Shown here: positions 62,270 to 64,000 of the stretch, one piece after another
Position numbering within the stretch: position 1 is the first letter of the stretch
How the letters are laid out: every line of letters begins with the position of its first letter
Assembly: GCA_022113835.1 (NCBI GenBank)
Contig: JAILWY010000014.1
Coordinates: 12,831,501 to 12,895,500, forward strand
Length of the DNA: 64,000 nucleotides
Direction: 5' to 3'
Origin: Atopsyche davidsoni
Taxonomy: Eukaryota; Arthropoda; Insecta; Trichoptera; Hydrobiosidae
The notes under the pieces: generated by a model
Seen by the model: only the letters and a program-made list of their open reading frames with translations
What the model was told of the DNA's origin: nothing
The model's database searches: none
Translations under genes and position numbers: made by a program

Positions 62270-63375
62270 AGATATCACTTAAAGGTTATTTTAGTGTTGT
62301 ATTTTTTGTTTTTAAATCACGCTGAAAAACACAAAAAAGGTTACGAGTCACTCTGTGCCCACAAAAACCAAAGACAAAATGCTTTTTATCTTTGTTTTTG
62401 TTTTGTTAATCTACTTGCAAATTAGTGACAAAATTTTACGAAAAAGCGTTTGTTTTTTTGTGACAATTTAATATACAAAAAATTCTTTGTTGGTTTTTGT
62501 GAACCTAAGTATCTCAATTCCTCTTGGTATAATAATGAACATAATCTTAAAAATCGACACATTCGTATAAACAAATTGATCCACGTACTAAATTTCGAAA
62601 AATAAAATCAATTTTGAGCTCACGTTATTAATTATTTTATTTGAAAACTATTTCACTCAAAAAACAAACCTCTAAATATTATTGGATACAGTTTTTAAAT
62701 TCATTAAAAAGTGTAGTTTTAAAGTTCGGATAGTTGATTTAAAAAAATGGGATATTTTTTCATGGATTCGATATCAGCATGACTACAAAGAAAACAACTT
62801 TCCGTGTAAGCATGTAGCAATAAATACAGTTAACCCTTCTATAATGTGGTATGTACTTTTAAAACAAGGTTTCCATAAAAAAAAAACGGAGCTAAAATTG
62901 CGACTTAAATTCTATAACAACATTTAATCAACTTTATTCATAATACCTTAAGAAGAATCTTTAGAATTACCTCTTCTACGTGTAAAATTTTCACGGTTGG
63001 AATACTAGGGATTCCCTTTTTTGTGAAGGTTTTTCATAATTTTCTGATTGCAGTAAGCAGGGAACTCTCCACGAATAAAGAAAGGATGCAATGTTGTTCT
63101 GATTTGATGCTTAAAACAGACGACATCTAAAAAGGTTTTGGTAAAATCACAAAAACCCTATATTTGAAAACCAAGATGTAGATTTTCAAAGGGGGGAAGA
63201 CACTTAGTTCATTGGTTAGGTAATTGAAGTTGAATGTTAAAAACATTTGATATCAAATAACTTAATTTTATCTTGTTTTTCTTGGAAAACGTTTTTATAG
63301 ATTGTATTTAATTTTTTATATTGAATTCAATGAAAATATATAAATCGACCTATATATTTACTTACTTCTGAGTTT
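62270..63375. other. AT-rich spacer with a stop-free frame at 62676-62927
   Basis: The plus-strand stretch of 83 codons before TAA at 62927 has a rather protein-like middle (SWIRYQHDYKENNFPC) but no ATG at its start and no clear acceptor. It might be a decayed transposase or viral-type fragment, or chance. Nothing else is supportable. Confidence 0.25.
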
Positions 63376-63379
63376 CTTA

Positions 63380-63830
63380 TAGCGCGGATTCATGTAACGC
63401 GGTACGAATTGATCGCGTGATGTTGACTGTAATGCATTTTTAAGCGAAGTCAGTTTTGGTACAAGTACTCGTGATACTCCGCCTCGTCTCCGTCTTTGTC
63501 TAAGGACACAGGATGTAAACAGGTCGGGTGCCTGCGCCTACATAGTTCTGCCAAAACTGGCTTCAGGTTATGCCAAAAGTCGCTGCTCTGTTCCTTCGTG
63601 AAATTTCAAAAGCGGTTTTATAAAATAAGCAGCTTTGTTATGAAGCTGCTATTAAACGCTTACAGCTACTCGGTTGCTGAATTTACCCGAGTAACACGTT
63701 GTTGTCAGCGAGGTAGTTACTGCGACGCCACCGCGCGAATAAAATATGAAAGCTATTTTTGCGCTAAGATTTATTACAAAATCATTTTAGAAGAGTTAGT
63801 ATTACACATATAGAGAAGGAATATATATTT
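63380..63830. other. Intermediate-GC segment, unassigned
   Basis: Several CpGs and a plus-strand open stretch from about 63496 to TAG at 63813 without a convincing start or domain. It may be an exon or regulatory DNA of a neighbour outside the window. Confidence 0.25.
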
Positions 63831-63924
63831 TATTTTTCAGGATATTGTCTCTGCTGCCAGCCGTGTATGTGGTTAAGTAATGTTCTTTTAAAACAAAAAA
63901 AAAATTAGTTAGTATAAAAAAAAA

Positions 63925-63927
<3 letters not shown>

Positions 63928-64000
<73 letters not shown>
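63928..64000. repeat. (TA)n microsatellite, runs off the window
   Basis: A TA dinucleotide run that continues to the last base of the window. Confidence 0.9.

Overview
This window looks like a gene-poor, AT-rich stretch of an insect nuclear genome. The evidence is one clearly spliced GT-AG gene, tRNA-derived SINE-like copies, a hAT-type MITE with an 8-bp target duplication, long foldback repeats, many (TA)n microsatellites and long AT-only spacers. There are no bacterial operons, ribosome-binding sites, rRNA genes or CRISPR arrays. A lepidopteran is plausible, but I found no diagnostic sequence that proves it.

The only gene I can build from start to stop lies on the minus strand between about 46.1 and 43.4 kb. 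It has a TATA box, a short 5' UTR, and three exons whose splice phases agree. It ends at a stop codon, followed by a poly(A) signal. It encodes a 290-residue secreted protein with a signal peptide, no cysteine in the mature part, several basic cleavage-type sites and a long Asp/Glu/Ser/Asn-rich stretch. I do not recognise the family. A second possible terminal exon sits inside its intron 2. Another possible terminal exon, also on the minus strand, lies at 48.8-49.0 kb.

Layout. 1-23.6 kb is AT-rich spacer, interrupted by short GC/CpG-rich patches (about 1.0, 4.5 and 6.2 kb) and by segments of middling composition with YY1/Pho-like sites and SINE relics. 23.8-27.9 kb holds several copies of one tRNA-derived repeat, including an 81-bp near-perfect hairpin. 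34.8-36.7 kb is a pile-up of a roughly 175-bp tandem repeat, (TA)n, the same SINE-like repeat and a GC-rich block. 36.7-39.4 kb has a possible 5' exon and two CpG-rich patches, followed by the hAT MITE. 41.9-42.2 kb has a dense cluster of CAGGTA-type heptamers, 1.4 kb past the end of the gene. 50.2 kb is another CpG-rich patch, and 50.9-51.25 kb is a 127-bp-arm foldback. The remainder is AT-rich spacer with TE remnants, two more GC-rich patches near 59 kb, and a small 88-nt element at 62.2 kb that can fold like a cloverleaf.

The sparse genes and evenly scattered GC-rich patches could mean that part of the window is regulatory DNA of a flanking gene, or an intron of one. That is inference. Most open frames of 60-130 codons here look like chance or repeat-derived frames, and only a few are kept, at low confidence.
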